40,987 nucleotides of DNA, from assembly GCA_002077045.2 (NCBI GenBank), contig KZ111162.1, positions 27,718 through 68,704 on the forward strand. Reading direction: 5' to 3'. The stretch is from Rachicladosporium sp. CCFEE 5018 (lineage: Eukaryota; Ascomycota; Dothideomycetes; Cladosporiales; Cladosporiaceae). Numbering within the stretch: the first letter of the stretch is position 1; every line of letters starts with the position of its first letter. Both the position numbers and the translations under genes were made by a program. Of the stretch, positions 9,068 to 18,757 are shown piece after piece. The notes beneath the pieces were generated by a model that saw only the letters and a list, made by a program, of their open reading frames with translations, did not search any database and had not been told where the DNA came from.

Positions 9068-11037
9068 ATGTTATTCCTACCTGTCCTCGCCCTCGCGACA
9101 AGCGCAGTCGCCCTAACGCGTAATCCAGCCCATGTCAACAAGCGACATCTGCTCGAAGCAGCCAAGCCTCGAACGAATCTCAACACTCGCCAGGCACCTC
9201 CGTCCTACAACGGCACGAATACTACATACATCGTCCCGCAGAACGCCAACACGACCAAGTTCGCGGTTAATGGATCTGCACTTCCAGATGTAGACTTCGA
9301 CGTTGGCGAGAGCTATGCCGGCTTGATGCCGATCGGCGGCTCGAACAGCTCAGAGATGTACTTCTGGTTCGTTCCATCTGCGAACGAGCTAGCTGGGGAT
9401 GAGATTGTGATCTGGCTGAATGGCGGTCCGGGGTGCTCGAGCTTGGAAGGGTTCTTGCAAGAGAACGGACCCGTGCTCTGGGTATATGAAAGTCGAGCGA
9501 TCGATAAGTGACTGCGAAGCTGACCGATTTCCCAGCAATACGGCACTTACAAGCCCGTGAGGAACAACTGGGCCTGGAGTAACCTGACCAATATGGTCTG
9601 GGTTGAGCAGCCAGCTGGAACTGGCTTCGGCAAACGCGTGGGACCCAAGCCAACGAACGAGATCGAGGTCGCAGCCGAGTTCATGGGCTTCTGGAAGAAC
9701 TTCGTGGACACTTTCAGCTTGCAAGGCAGGAAGGTGAGTCGTTCTTGCCTATTCTGAGATGACTCTCAAAGTCATGTGCTCATACAGGAACTCACAGGTC
9801 TACATTACTGGCGAGAGCTATGCTGGTTATTACGTGCCCTACATAGCCGACGCCTTTCATAACGCCACGGATACTGAGTACTACGGCATTGACTCGATCA
9901 TGTTCTACGGTATGGATTCCACGCCAACATATGCCTGGTATGCATCGCTAATGTCCAAGCAGATCCCTCAGTGTCCTACGACGTCGTAACGAATGACATC
10001 CCCGCCGTGCCTTTCGTGGACGCCCACACCGACCTCTTCAACTTTAACCAGACTTTCATGGACGATATCCACACGCGCTGGGAGACTTGCGGCTACAAGG
10101 CCTTCTATGAGGAGGCCTTGACATATCCTCCCACAGGCAAGCTGCCTACCCCACCGAACGTCAACGGTGATGAAGTCGGGTGCAACATCTGGAATGACAT
10201 CTACTATGCTGCTCCTTTGATCAACCCTTGCTGGGATGTGTACCAAGTTGCGACGACTTGTCCGTTGCTGTGGGATGTGCTTGGTTTCCCTGGTAGCTTC
10301 GACTATCTACCGCCAGGTATTCGCTCTCTTTTCGGCATTCTTGACCATCGCTGACATTGCTGCAGGTGCTGAAGTTTACTTCAACCGAGTCAGTCTCATA
10401 AATCTTATTTCCTAGCGTCCCCACTGACTCCCTACAGACCGACGTGCAGACCGCCATCAACGCACCCATCCAGCCTTGGGAGGAGTGTACTAGCGGTGTC
10501 TTTGGTAGGTTTCTGTAGCAGCATAGTGGAGATTCATATTACTGACTTCTTGTCACTTCAGCTCGCGGCGGAGACAAGTCGCCACCTTCCGGTGTCAGCG
10601 TCCTCGGCCGCGTCGTGGAACAGAACCAACGTACTATAATCGGCCATGCCCTACTGGACTTCATTCTTCTCTCTGAAGGCACGGAGATCATGATCCAAAA
10701 CCTGACTTGGAACGGTGCTCAGGGCTTCTCTTGCAGACAAGACAACAGTTTCTACGTGCCATATCACGGCGAGAATGACCTCGGATCGCTCGGCGGAGCT
10801 GGCAATTTCGGTCGCTGGCACGAAGAGCGTGGACTTACCTTCGTCACTGTCGAGTTGAGCGGTCATATGGTCCCACAGTACGCGCCTACAGCTGCGTACA
10901 GACAGCTCGAATACTTGCTCGGGCGCATCTCCAGCCTCTCAGAGGTGAGTGACTTTACGACGCAGACAGGAGACTACGGTAATGGGTTCAACTTCACGAC
11001 CACGAATGTGACGATGTCGATGAGCGAGAAGTTCTAG
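9068..11037 (+). CDS. secreted serine carboxypeptidase, S10 family
   Basis: This exopeptidase removes C-terminal residues and is probably secreted. Seven exons (9068-9481, 9536-9733, 9798-9909, 9963-10316, 10366-10388, 10438-10504, 10562-11037) give 547 aa. Residues 1-16 are a signal peptide, and NKR at 24-26 may be a Kex2-type processing site. WLNGGPGCSSLEG is the oxyanion/substrate motif. GESYAGYY carries catalytic Ser211, ALLDFILL carries Asp422, and SGHMVPQYAP carries His491. It resembles the carboxypeptidase S1 (ScpA-like) group. Many N-x-S/T sites fit a glycosylated extracellular protein. All six introns are 49-64 bp. The fifth exon is only 23 nt long and is needed to keep the frame across PPGAEVYFNRTDV. 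Confidence 0.92.
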
Positions 11038-11949
11038 ATGAAGCAAGGCTTGGCGGCGGATGGCTGCACTTGGACGGACATCAAGTCGCTGGGCGCAATT
11101 GTATGAATCATTTAGACCCAAATACCGTATCGTAGACGAACTATTGGTGTTGTCACGTCGTCACCCATACGTCTCCATTATCAAAATTTAAGTCGGCACG
11201 TGACGCCAAGACCCGGCGCCTTCCGCTGGAGAGCAACGAGCAACCTCAGGCACGCTCAAAATGTACAGACACAGATACAAGCTGAAACACATGCACGCAA
11301 CACGCAGTTGTGCTGCAGCTCTGCCATTGGGAAGCTTGACCTGCATGCGTGATGGTGGGATGGCCGTGGATACGATCTCCTAGCTGCAGCTTGCAGACCA
11401 GTGGCGCTTCTGATTACGCGTCTCGTCACTTGGCAAGGTAGAATGTGGAGGACAGCGGGACGATGTTGGGCTTTCGTGAGAAGATTGTCTGCTACCGTGG
11501 GGTTCAGTGCATTAGTCGACGATATTGCAGGGCGGAAACTGTCGCAGCCATGAGTGAACCATTGTGAAACCGCTCGTGCTGCGTCAGACTCAGTGGAGCT
11601 TAAGCGCAAAATAAGCTCATCGATAGCGTCTGCCAGGCACGTTCCTTGATCGCCTCTGTGCCCGAGCTTGCGCTATCCGTGAACGACGCCAGGATTTTCC
11701 CCTTCCCGCACGCGGATCGTGATGCACGACCAACGGCGACGGCGGGTGACGGTGACAGTGACATCCGCACGTGGAGGCGGAGGACGACGGAAGGTCGTGC
11801 AATTGTTCAATTCACCTCTCACGCGTCTGCATTGTCTCACTGTTCCACCAACCGCAGCTCCAACACGTTCTTGCAGCCTTGTGCGCGTGGACGCTAAATT
11901 ACTATTACCACTCAGCAGCTCCTTCCCAGCCACTCGCTTCGTGCCTACC
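11038..11949. other. intergenic, no supported gene
   Basis: These 912 bp separate the carboxypeptidase from the duplicated block. A 117-codon minus-strand reading (11256-11609) has no recognisable features. Homology with the second copy starts at 11950, but only because that copy ends at an assembly gap there. Confidence 0.4.
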
Positions 11950-12080
11950 TCACTCGCTATCTCCACCGCTGCTTGTTTCCCTCGGCACGCTTGGCACTGC
12001 GCTCCTTGGGCGGACATCTGAGACCTCACCTCACTGTCGCTACCTGATCTGGATGTGCGCAAGGTTGGAATAGCGTCTCG

Positions 12081-13933
12081 ATGCGGAGACGACCCTCAGG
12101 CTCAGCCGAGGACGAGGAGGACGCGACCGAACCGATTCCTGTGCCACAGTCGGGACTGTCGCCCAGGCCGAATGGGACGGGAGAACTGCGCACAACAGAG
12201 CATGTGCCTGAGATAAGGTCAACGCCGCCGCGGCGGCAGAATCGGAAACCTAGCAAGGAACTGGATGGGAGTCCTACACAATGGCTACGCACTGAGGTGC
12301 CGCAAATGCGCACCACACTGGAGAGTCCAATCACTACACCGGAGGCGCCGGCAGCCATGCTTGAACGCCACCGTCGTAATCGGCAACAGCAAAGGAATCC
12401 GTGGTCATGCTCGCTGCTCACATTCGCGACAAGCATCTTCGCAATCGGGCTGCTCGTCACAATCCTGCACTCGTTCCTGAATCGGCAGCAGGATCCAAAC
12501 GGGTGTGCCATGTCCTACATGCGCCCTGCTTTCACTCGCTACTCCGACTTTGACACCGAGCACACTCGTTTCGCGAGCAACTATTCGCTTTACCTTTACC
12601 GGGAAGGAGGCGTGGACGAGGACACGAGAGTAAAGGGCATACCTGTCCTGTTCGTCCCAGGTAATGCTGGAAGCTACAAGCAGGTCCGTCCAATCGCTGC
12701 AGAGGCGGCGCACTACTTCCACGATACACTACGTCTCGACCTTGGAGCGGCTGCTGATGGCAAGGTACCTCTGGATGTGTTCTCTGTGGACTTCAATGAA
12801 GACATCACTGCTTTCCATGGCGAGACACTGCTCGAGCAGGCAGAGTATCTGAACGAAGCCGTGGCGTTCATCTTGGCCCTCTACCATCAACCAGCTCGTT
12901 CGTTGCGAGAGCCTGAACTGCCTTTGCCGAAGTCGGTGATAATCTTGGGTCACTCGATGGGCGGCGTGGTAGCCCGTACCATGCTCACACTGGCCAACTA
13001 CCAGGAGCACACCGTCAATACGATTATCACGCTATCTGCACCACATGCTCGTGCTCCCATCTCGGTTGACGCCGAGATGGTCAGCGTCTACGGCGGCGTC
13101 AATAGGTTCTGGAGACAGTCTTACTCGCAAGTGCCGACACATCAGAACCTACTGGCTGATATTACATTGATCTCGATAGCCGGCGGTGGTCTAGACACCA
13201 TGATTCCATCCGAGTACACTAGTGTTACGTCACTCGTACCGGAAACGCACGGCTTCACGGTCTTTACATCGAGCATTCCTAATGTCTGGACCGGGATGGA
13301 TCATCTTGCAATCATGTGGTGCGATCAGTTCAGGAAGGCCCNNNNNNNNNNNNNNNNNNNNNNNNNNNNNNNNNNNNNNNNNNNNNNNNNNNNNNNNNNN
13401 NNNNNNNNNNNNNNNNNNNNNNNNNNNNNNNNNNNNNNNNNCTGCTCGTACTAATGCTCTGGGTGCTCCCAGTGCACGGGCCGACTCTCGTTGTCTGGAT
13501 TCATAATCTAGGTGTCAGGTGGTTAACGAGTTTTAGCGCGCAGATGAATTTGTTCGCCATTATTCCGATTGTGGCTGTCGTGGAGCTAGCTGGGCGTAGG
13601 GAGATGGTGCCGCGGACCACGGGGAGGTGAGTCTACCTGTTCTGTCTGTTCTTCACACAACATGTTCACTGACACGCCTGCAGAGCGAGACACATCACCA
13701 ACGTGGTCACGTTCCTCGCGGCGCTCTACGCTGCCGTCTACGGCGTAACATACGCCTACCGACTACACCATATCCTCAACATACTTGCCGCGTGGCTAGT
13801 GCTGCTAGACTTCGCACAGAAGGGTTTTGCTGGAGCATTACCATGGAGCGCTCCCATGGACGACCGGCCGCATACACCGCCGGTGCCCGAGAAAGCGAGA
13901 ATCGTAGAGAGCGATGTCAAAAAGCGACCGTGA
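12081..13933 (+). CDS. BST1: GPI inositol-deacylase BST1/PGAP1, copy 1, interrupted by a gap
   Basis: This ER membrane enzyme removes the acyl chain from the inositol of GPI anchors so that anchored proteins can leave the ER. Exon 1 (12081-13341) codes a cytoplasmic N-terminus, a membrane segment at about 109-130, VPGNAGSYKQVR and the lipase motif GHSMGG (290-295, nucleophile Ser292). It then enters 100 N. After the gap, 13442-13626 and 13684-13933 code the last membrane helices; the 57-bp intron between them is canonical. Aligned with the intact copy at 24315-27868, the gap hides 1,801 bp, including the 50-bp first intron, and the frame is kept. The few differences (for example M/V72, K/N140, K/N167) suggest both copies are functional. 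The break is an assembly gap, not a lesion. Confidence 0.93.
13342..13441. other. assembly gap (100 N) inside BST1 copy 1
   Basis: Exactly 100 N, the usual placeholder for a gap of unknown size. The flanks match positions 26608 and 24806 of the other BST1 copy, so the true missing length should be about 1.8 kb if the copies are collinear. Confidence 0.97.
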
Positions 13934-14194
13934 CGAATCGAGGGGAACGACGCTGTTGCATAGCGGCCACGGCCAGCATGATGTACATACAAAGCCCGCC
14001 GACGCAGATACAGGCTGGGTAGACGTAATGAGTAATTTGTAGTAATCATACCACACCAGACCCGCAGTCAGGAGACCACAAGTTGCCACCGGAAATGTCC
14101 TGAATCCTAAACGCCTGTCATGAAGATCGAGCAACTCCTATCGCTTGCCGAGTGTGAAGCTTTCCTCTTGTCGCCACCGCCACATGCAAATCGC

Positions 14195-14785
14195 TCAGCC
14201 CATCGCGGCCCAAACATCCTCCCTCGCCACCCTTGCCCCATCGCTCCCCAGCACTCTCACATCTCCCCTCTCAACATCCCTTACCACCACCCTCCCCACC
14301 CCTCCCGTCTCTCCCACACTTTCAACCTCCACCCCCAACCCCCTCAGCACACAAAGCTTCAACACAACCTCATCTTCCGCCTCCTCTCCCCTCCTCACGC
14401 CACCCTCCGGCCCTTCTCGCTCCAGCTGCTCAAGCTGGCTGTTTGTGCTGCTGAGCTCAGATTGCAGTCGCTCAGTCTCGATCTCGGTGTCGTAGGCTGA
14501 TTTCGCGGTGCGGAATTTCTCGCCGTCTAGGGCTAGGATTGACGAGGCATGGGCGCCAGCGTTGTGATGGGTCTCCTCATACTCTCGCTGGGTCTGAAGA
14601 GAATTCAGACGCCGCGAGAGGTTCTTCAGACTGCGTTGTTGGGTTGACAGAGCAGCCTGGCGCGTGGAGTGGAGGGAGGCGAGGGACTGGCTGACCCGCG
14701 ATAGTGAGTCCCTATCTGGCGCGATGTGGAACTGATTCGTCGTCTCTCTGATCAGTGTAGTCGGATCCTCATCGAAAAGAACCAT
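14195..14785 (-). CDS. SPC24: kinetochore protein Spc24, copy 1
   Basis: Spc24 pairs with Spc25 in the Ndc80 complex, which links microtubules to centromeres. It is a single exon of 196 aa starting MVLFDEDPTTLIRET, a family N-terminus, followed by a long coiled coil (about residues 25-135, including LKNLSRRLNSLQTQREYEE) and a small C-terminal globular part with LGVEVE...RDVERGDVRVL. Length is normal. It converges with BST1 (261 bp between stops) and is divergent from FIS1 across a 408-bp promoter. Compared with copy 2 (23466-24053), the N-terminal half differs at many residues, while the C-terminal half is nearly the same. This contrast fits partial gene conversion. Confidence 0.9.
   Translation of the reverse strand: MVLFDEDPTTLIRETTNQFHIAPDRDSLSRVSQSLASLHSTRQAALSTQQRSLKNLSRRLNSLQTQREYEETHHNAGAHASSILALDGEKFRTAKSAYDTEIETERLQSELSSTNSQLEQLEREGPEGGVRRGEEAEDEVVLKLCVLRGLGVEVESVGETGGVGRVVVRDVERGDVRVLGSDGARVAREDVWAAMG
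14290..14315 (-). other. G-quadruplex-like motif in SPC24 coding strand
   Basis: On the minus (coding) strand five G runs of 3-4 are separated by loops of 1-6 nt. The second SPC24 copy keeps an equivalent motif at 23933-23957 although the sequence has changed. The surrounding coding strand is strongly purine-rich. Confidence 0.5.
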
Positions 14786-15056
14786 GATTGTGAGGCTAGG
14801 TTGGCGGGTAATGCAGAGGAGGTCGTTGCAGTAAATCGGATGCGCGCGGTGGCGTCGCAGGGTGTCACTTTTCGGTGGGTGAATGAGCCGGTCAATTCCA
14901 AGTCCTCTCGTGTGGTATCTCGGATGTCAAACTCCGTCTCACGCTGTGGTGAGTGGTCCCGTGCGATCTCTGTGCAGTCGTCGGAGGTTCTGATCGCGCC
15001 TATGTCCTGCGAGATTGAGTGTTTATCAACACGCGGATGGACCCGGAACGAAGCTG

Positions 15057-15070
15057 AACCCTAACCCTAA
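15057..15070 (+). promoter_or_regulatory. telomere-like motif in SPC24/FIS1 promoter, copy 1
   Basis: AACCCTAACCCTAA lies 124 bp before the FIS1 ATG. It is kept at the same place upstream of FIS1 copy 2 (23151-23164). In fungi, TTAGGG repeats in promoters can be bound by Tbf1/Teb1-type Myb proteins. A paired GTGGCGTTA follows at about 15090-15111 and is also conserved. It is too short to be a chromosome end. Confidence 0.6.
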
Positions 15071-15193
15071 TCTAGAAGTGACCTCACATGTGGCGTTAAC
15101 GTGGCGTTACCTCATGGCCACGCGCAGGCGACCACACTGCTGTACACAAATGCGCGTAACCTTGCTCACTTCTACTTTACCAACACAGTCGCC

Positions 15194-15827
15194 ATGACAT
15201 CCGACAAGCTGCCCTACGCTGCTGACGCCGAGAGGTTTCAACTCCCATGCTCCCGTCTCTAACGTCACATGGCTAATTCAGGCGCAGCCCTCTGAAGGAC
15301 TCCGAACTCGCAGTACTACGATCACAATACGAGAAAGAGGACCCATATCCTTCGCTCCAGACGAAGTTCAACTATGCGTGGGGTTTGATCAAGAGTTCTA
15401 CGCGCCAAGACCAGCAAGACGGCGTAAGGCTACTGTCAGAGATCTTCCGCGCATCGCCTGAGAGGTAGGTTGTGGAGTACCTGACACGCCGAAGGGGCTG
15501 GGCTGACTCCTCCTTAGACGAAGAGAAACCTTGTACTACCTCTCCATCGCTCATTACAGGTCAGTTCGGAAGCGCTCCTGAGAGATGGAGCACACGGATA
15601 TTGGCACTGACGAAGACACTGGCAGGTTGGGGAACTATTCCGAAGCACGGCGGTATAACGATTCACTGCTCGAGATTGAAAGTGAGAATCAGCAGGCACA
15701 GAGCTTACGCGACCTGATAGAAGAGAAGGTAGCGCGGGAGGGTCTATATGGAGTCGCGATTGTCAGCGGACTAGCAGTTGCGGCCGGTGTTGTGGGCGGG
15801 CTCATTATGAAGAACAGAAAGAGATAG
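15194..15827 (+). CDS. FIS1: mitochondrial fission protein Fis1, copy 1
   Basis: Fis1 is a tail-anchored outer-membrane receptor with a TPR-like fold that recruits fission factors to mitochondria and peroxisomes. Exons are 15194-15234, 15282-15464, 15518-15559 and 15626-15827 (155 aa). An acceptor 6 nt further on (exon 2 from 15288) gives the more typical DAESPLKD and 153 aa. Signatures are KFNYAWGLIKSSTR, GVRLLSEIFR, RRETLYYLS and LGNYSEARRYN. A C-terminal helix (about 126-150) is followed by the basic tail KNRKR. The third intron (15560-15625) is absent from copy 2, where the same stretch is coding. Exons 1-2 are almost identical to copy 2, but exons 3-4 are clearly diverged. The family assignment is secure; the acceptor choice is not. 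Confidence 0.92.
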
Positions 15828-16726
15828 GCTGGCCAAGACGTCCCGGAAGCATGAGCATGAATACGAGTGATGAGAACCAATGACGTGGCGCTGGTAATGG
15901 TGTGCACGCTACAAGAGATTCCGCATATGATGAAGTCACGTTATGCAGCACATCTCTTCAATGCACGAAGGAGTACAAAATACTTCGGCCCTTCGCCATA
16001 TACTCCTGCTCGACATTGCCCAGCCTGACACACGGATTGCAGCGGATTGATAACGATCATCTTGCTTGCTGACTCTCGTACTAGAGACGGGCAAGTTAGC
16101 CACCGAACTCAACCTCAGATACACCATAGCTGCGACGACTGCTGTCCTTCGGCCTTGACCCGAGTAAGGGAAGGGAAGGATCTTGGCAATTGATGCCACC
16201 GCGAAACGCCAAAACTGTAGGCATCAATGCCGTGAACGTGTCGAATCCTGGTCTTATCTTCTCTGCCAGCCTGAGGAAGTCGGGTATAGAGTCATTTGGT
16301 CAGTAGACGTCAGCCTGTCAACCAGCTCGCATCCATCTCAGACGTGCCCTGGAGGATCTGGTGAACTTGACCGCGTAACCTGAATTTGCCAAGACCGTGC
16401 AGATGACTCAGCAGAGCACGGCTTGTGTTCCGTGTTGCGCTCCACCTCGCGACTTTGCTTGAATTCTCGTTCGCCAAGGGGACCAAGAGAATCCCAAGAA
16501 CTCAATGCGATGATCCACTATAGCGTGATCGCGTCATTCATGGCGTCTGTAGCGATATCAGATGTAAGTGTCTATGCTTCATTCCGTGCATCAATGTACA
16601 GAATTTCGTCGAGGACATGATAGCGGGCATTACGATCCTCTAAGAGTCGGCAGCGCTGGTCTACGGAACGAACACTCGGCACATTCTTCTTCTCGGACCT
16701 CACTCGTGGAACTCGCAAGCGCAAGA
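15828..16726. other. intergenic, FIS1 copy 1 to permease copy 1
   Basis: The part from 15828 to about 16400 has no match elsewhere in the window. It is the contiguous junction where segment A copy 1 meets segment B copy 1. From about 16400 the sequence matches the leader of permease copy 2 (to about 32362). In-frame ATGs at 16568-16574 precede the chosen permease start but are not kept in the other copy. I see no gene or mobile element at the junction. Confidence 0.5.
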
Positions 16727-18671
16727 ATGTTTGGCCGTGATCCCAAGCCAGTCCAGGGTCCATGGACTGGCCATTCGACTCCGGATCCCGACGTAGGCGC
16801 CTCTTCTGTAATCGCCGAGGAGGGTGTCAAGCGTGGCCTGAAGAACCGACATCTTAGCATGATGGCTCTTGCTGGTATCATAGGGCCAGGTCTGTAAGTC
16901 AACTCCAGTGTCTGACAGGGGAGAGTACGCATCATGACTGGTCGTCCCGAGGTCATCATGGGTCTCTGCGATTGCAGTCTGCGCTCGGGGTGCCTGGAGT
17001 GGACTTAACGAACCAATTGACTGACTTTGTCGGGCAAGACTCGTTGGGAGCGGGGGAGCACTGTCGTCCGGCGGCCCAGCCTCTCTTCTCATTGGATTTG
17101 GAGTGATCGGCCTCATTGCCTTCGCAATAATGCAGAGTCTTGGAGAGATCACTACCTTGTATCCAGGCGGAGGTGCATTCATCTCGCTAGCAGAGCGTTT
17201 CGTCGACAAAGCTTTTGCAGTTAGTGTCGGATGGAGCTACTGGTTCATCTGGGTCTGCGTACTTGCGAACGAGTACAACGTGATATCCAGTATCTGCGTG
17301 TTCTGGTCTGATAAGGTGCCGCTATGGGGTACGCCAGGCCTGAGTCATCGTGGATTCCACATACTGACACGAGTGAAGGATACTTCCTTATCTTCTGGTT
17401 CGTGTTTCTTGCGTTCCAAATGCTGGGTGTTGAGGCGTTCGGCGAAGCGGAGTTCTGGCTTGCTTGGGTCAAGCTGCTCGGTTTGACAGCGTACTTCATC
17501 TTCTCGATTGTCTACGCCTCTGGAGGACTGATCGGCCAGAACGAAGCTCTGGGCTTTCGCTACTGGCGAGATCCTGGACCGTGGAATAATAACGGCTTCA
17601 GAGGAGTAGCCCAAGTGTTTGTGTTTTGCTCGACCTTTTACGCTGGCGTTGAATCCGTCGCAGTTGCCGCAACCGAATGCAAGAACCCTTGTGTCGCAGT
17701 ACCGCAGGCGATTCGGCAGGTGTTCTTCCGAATTATCTTCATCTACATGGGTAGTGCCTTTTTTTTTGGACTCTCGTGCCCTGCAAACGCCGATGGCTTG
17801 ATCAACGGCGGTAGTCGTGCGCTCCAGTCACCTATGACGATCGCGATTCAGAACGCTGGCTGGGAAGGTGGCGTACAGCTCATCAATACTTTCATCTTTT
17901 TGGTTAGTTCCTGGATTTTATCGCCGAGAGGCTCTTGCGATCCTACGCAGAGTTATCGAAGCTGACTTCCCCAGACTGTGCTCTCAGCTGTCAACAGCAG
18001 TATCTACATCGGCAGTAGAACCATTCTATACCTCGCCAAGTCCGGCGGCGCGCCACGGTTCCTGTCATACACGAACCGGCGCGGCGTGCCGGTTTACGCG
18101 ATCATTCTCACCAATCTCGTTGGAGCAATTTCTCAAATGAATAATTCCACGGGTGCCGCTGCGGCATATAGCTACATTGTCAACCTCAGCGGCGTGTCGA
18201 CGTTTCTTGTGTGGTGAGAACGCTAGATCGTCTTTGGTCGAGAGCCCGGTGCTGACTTCAAGATGCAGGGCAAGCATCAGCTTCATCCACATTCGCTTCC
18301 GCAATGCGTGGAAGATCCAGGGTCGATCGATCTCCGAGCTGCCGTTCAAGTCGCTTTGGTATCCCTGGATCGCGTACTTTGGACTCGCGGCCAACATCTT
18401 CCTCGCATTGGTGCAAGGCTGGACCACGCTGTCGCCGTTCGAAGCCGGGCTGTTCGTAGATGCCTACATTCTGCTGCCGCTGTTCGGGATCGTCTTCGTG
18501 GTCTTCAAATTGGTTAACAAGACACATTACTGGCGACTAGCGGAGATAGATCTCGTGTCCGGGAGGAGAAGAGATTTAGACAAGATCGGCGGAGAGGAGG
18601 TATTGGACGACGAAGCAGGATATGCGGGTAAGAAGCCAGCGTGGTGGAAGAGGATGTGGAAGGATCTATGA
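16727..18671 (+). CDS. YAT-family amino acid permease, copy 1
   Basis: This is a proton-coupled amino acid transporter of the fungal APC/YAT family with about 12 membrane helices. Exons 16727-16893, 17039-17328, 17379-17902, 17975-18213 and 18269-18671 give 540 aa. The start MFGRDPKP is the first ATG kept in both copies. Signatures are RHLSMMALAGIIGPGL in helix 1, MQSLGEITTLYPGGG, WSYWFIWVCVLANEYN and SAVNSSIYIGSR. The C-terminus ends WWKRMWKDL. The first intron is long (145 bp); the others are 50-72 bp. Copy 2 has one extra intron in the stretch that here reads FGLSCPANADGL without a break. The substrate cannot be told from sequence. Confidence 0.9.
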
Positions 18672-18757
18672 AGAGCAGAAGCAGACCCGACTCATGCTTG
18701 GCAGCTGGACGTGAGATGGAAAATGCCTCCAGCGCATCGCGGCATTACTCTTCCTCA

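Larger units (their letters stand above)
11950..15827 (+). repeat. duplicated segment A, copy 1 (BST1-SPC24-FIS1)
   Basis: This segment matches 22455-27999 in reverse complement, with 1,801 bp of BST1 replaced by the 100-N gap. Identity is near complete over BST1 and the 3' half of SPC24. It drops in the SPC24 5' half and the following spacer, rises again from 15057 to about 15457, and drops in the 3' part of FIS1. Downstream of FIS1 the copies have nothing in common. Confidence 0.9.

Noticed and set aside
9798..9798. Earlier acceptor in the carboxypeptidase (CATACAG, about 9787)
   Set aside because: It puts the exon out of frame; the next CAG gives VYITGESYAGYY with the catalytic serine.
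15057..15070. Chromosome end or large interstitial telomere
   Set aside because: Only about two repeat units are present, between two genes, at the same place in both copies. A promoter element fits better.
15828..16400. Transposon or repeat-mediated junction between segments A and B
   Set aside because: No terminal repeats, target-site duplication or transposase reading is visible, and the stretch is not repeated in the window.
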